The notes below the pieces were generated by a model, which was not told the DNA's origin, made no database searches, and saw only the letters and a program-made list of their open reading frames with translations. Positions 43,749-44,081 of a DNA stretch of 44,081 nucleotides are shown one piece after another. This DNA is from Thermus arciformis. Its GTDB lineage: Bacteria > Deinococcota > Deinococci > Deinococcales > Thermaceae. The stretch spans positions 1 to 44,081 of the forward strand of contig NZ_FNBC01000019.1 of assembly GCF_900102145.1 (NCBI RefSeq), read 5' to 3'. The translations under genes and the position numbers were made by a program. The first letter of the stretch is position 1; every line of letters begins with the position of its first letter.

Positions 43749-44081
43749 ACCCAAGTTGCTACCCAGCCATCTTCTGGGTCAGGAGACTGATGTTATGGGC
43801 CAGGACGAAGGTGAGAACTTTGATGACGAAACCCTCCTGGGTCACGGCGTGGATGCGCCTGGGGAAGAGGTGATGGAGCATGCTCCCCACCGTCTCCACC
43901 ACCCTCCGCCCCACGATGGCCAGGTACTGCATCCAAGGGAGATACCGCCGGCTGTTCCTCCTGCGGATGACCATGGGAACAACCTCCTGGGCCTCCCGGA
44001 GGAGGTCCTCGTACAGATGGCTCTCGTACCCCCGGTCCAGGTAGAGCTCCGCCCCCTCGGGAAGGTCCAGGGGAAGGAGGA
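43749..44081 (-). mobile_element. IS982-family insertion sequence, left-hand (3') end of a copy running off the window
   Basis: Starts with ACCCAAGTTGCTACC (43749-43763), the inverted counterpart of the repeat at 74-88, and contains the 3' part of a transposase gene on the minus strand. The copy has the same orientation as that at the left window end, so the two form a direct repeat around about 43.7 kb. Confidence 0.8.
43759..44081 (-). CDS. IS982-family transposase, C-terminal part
   Basis: The frame is open to the window edge; about 107 codons are visible up to the TAG at 43761-43759. ELYLDRGYESHLYEDLLREA contains the second catalytic Asp (DRGY). IRRRNSRRYLPWMQYLAIVG is the R.N.....Y block, and RRVVETVGSMLHHLFP carries the catalytic Glu, followed by GFVIKVLTFVLAHNISLL, together the IS982 DDE signature. 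The stop codon lies inside the terminal repeat. The N terminus is outside the window. Confidence 0.8.
   Translation of the reverse strand, partial: LLPLDLPEGAELYLDRGYESHLYEDLLREAQEVVPMVIRRRNSRRYLPWMQYLAIVGRRVVETVGSMLHHLFPRRIHAVTQEGFVIKVLTFVLAHNISLLTQKMAG

Overview
The window has the base composition and gene style of the genus Thermus: very high GC, GTG starts, genes overlapping by 1-4 bases, and promoters whose -10 box lies only 6-7 bases before the start codon (leaderless transcription). Gene content and order from litR to idi match, from memory, the carotenoid locus of the Thermus thermophilus megaplasmid pTT27, so this is probably a megaplasmid segment of T. thermophilus or a close relative. 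No rRNA, tRNA, CRISPR array or replication origin was seen.

Layout. (1) 1-88 and 43749-44081 are partial copies of one IS982-type insertion sequence, both with the transposase on the minus strand. They bracket about 43.7 kb, truncate a YeeE/YedE transporter gene on the left and touch the start codon of a protoglobin gene on the right. The window may therefore be a draft contig that stops inside a repeat. (2) 1154-10167: a DUF4397 exported protein, a methyltransferase and a hydrolase; a CrtI-like oxidoreductase; then a run of SDR proteins, a flavin reductase-like protein, a YceI-like protein, the UV endonuclease UvsE and an NDUFA9-like epimerase. (3) 10173-22957: the light-response and carotenoid locus. 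It holds the B12 photoreceptor repressor litR/carH, the CRP-type activator ldrP, crtB, photolyase phr, CYP175A1, a CrtYcd-type lycopene cyclase, an acyltransferase and a glycosyltransferase that could finish thermozeaxanthin, crtI and type-2 IPP isomerase.

(4) 22959-34321: a HepT fragment, a TudS-DUF1722 protein, arsenite oxidase aioBA with a divergent ArsR regulator, a DUF72 protein, a DsrE-like protein, a serine hydrolase, gamma-glutamyltransferase divergent from a DtxR-type regulator, a truncated threonine aldolase and a second serine hydrolase. (5) 34315-38690: a small membrane protein, a FabG-like reductase behind a PfmR-like operator, and a vitamin B12 importer (btuFCD) behind a cobalamin riboswitch. 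(6) 38788-43747: a ROK regulator with a glucose-type ABC transporter that has no ATPase gene here, and the protoglobin.

The genes fit together as a light, UV and oxidation locus: B12 import feeds the AdoCbl photoreceptor LitR, which controls ldrP and carotenoid synthesis, beside two DNA photodamage repair enzymes. The most striking feature is a 2.64-kb insertion (an IS4-family element carrying an IS3-family element) with a 7-bp target duplication, placed exactly inside the LitR operator between litR and crtB. A second candidate novelty is a small structured repeat found in full at 844-950 and 9202-9309, with related shorter forms at 34611-34676 and about 24064-24115. Its 12-bp stem changes sequence between copies but keeps pairing, and its ends supply stop codons to neighbouring genes.
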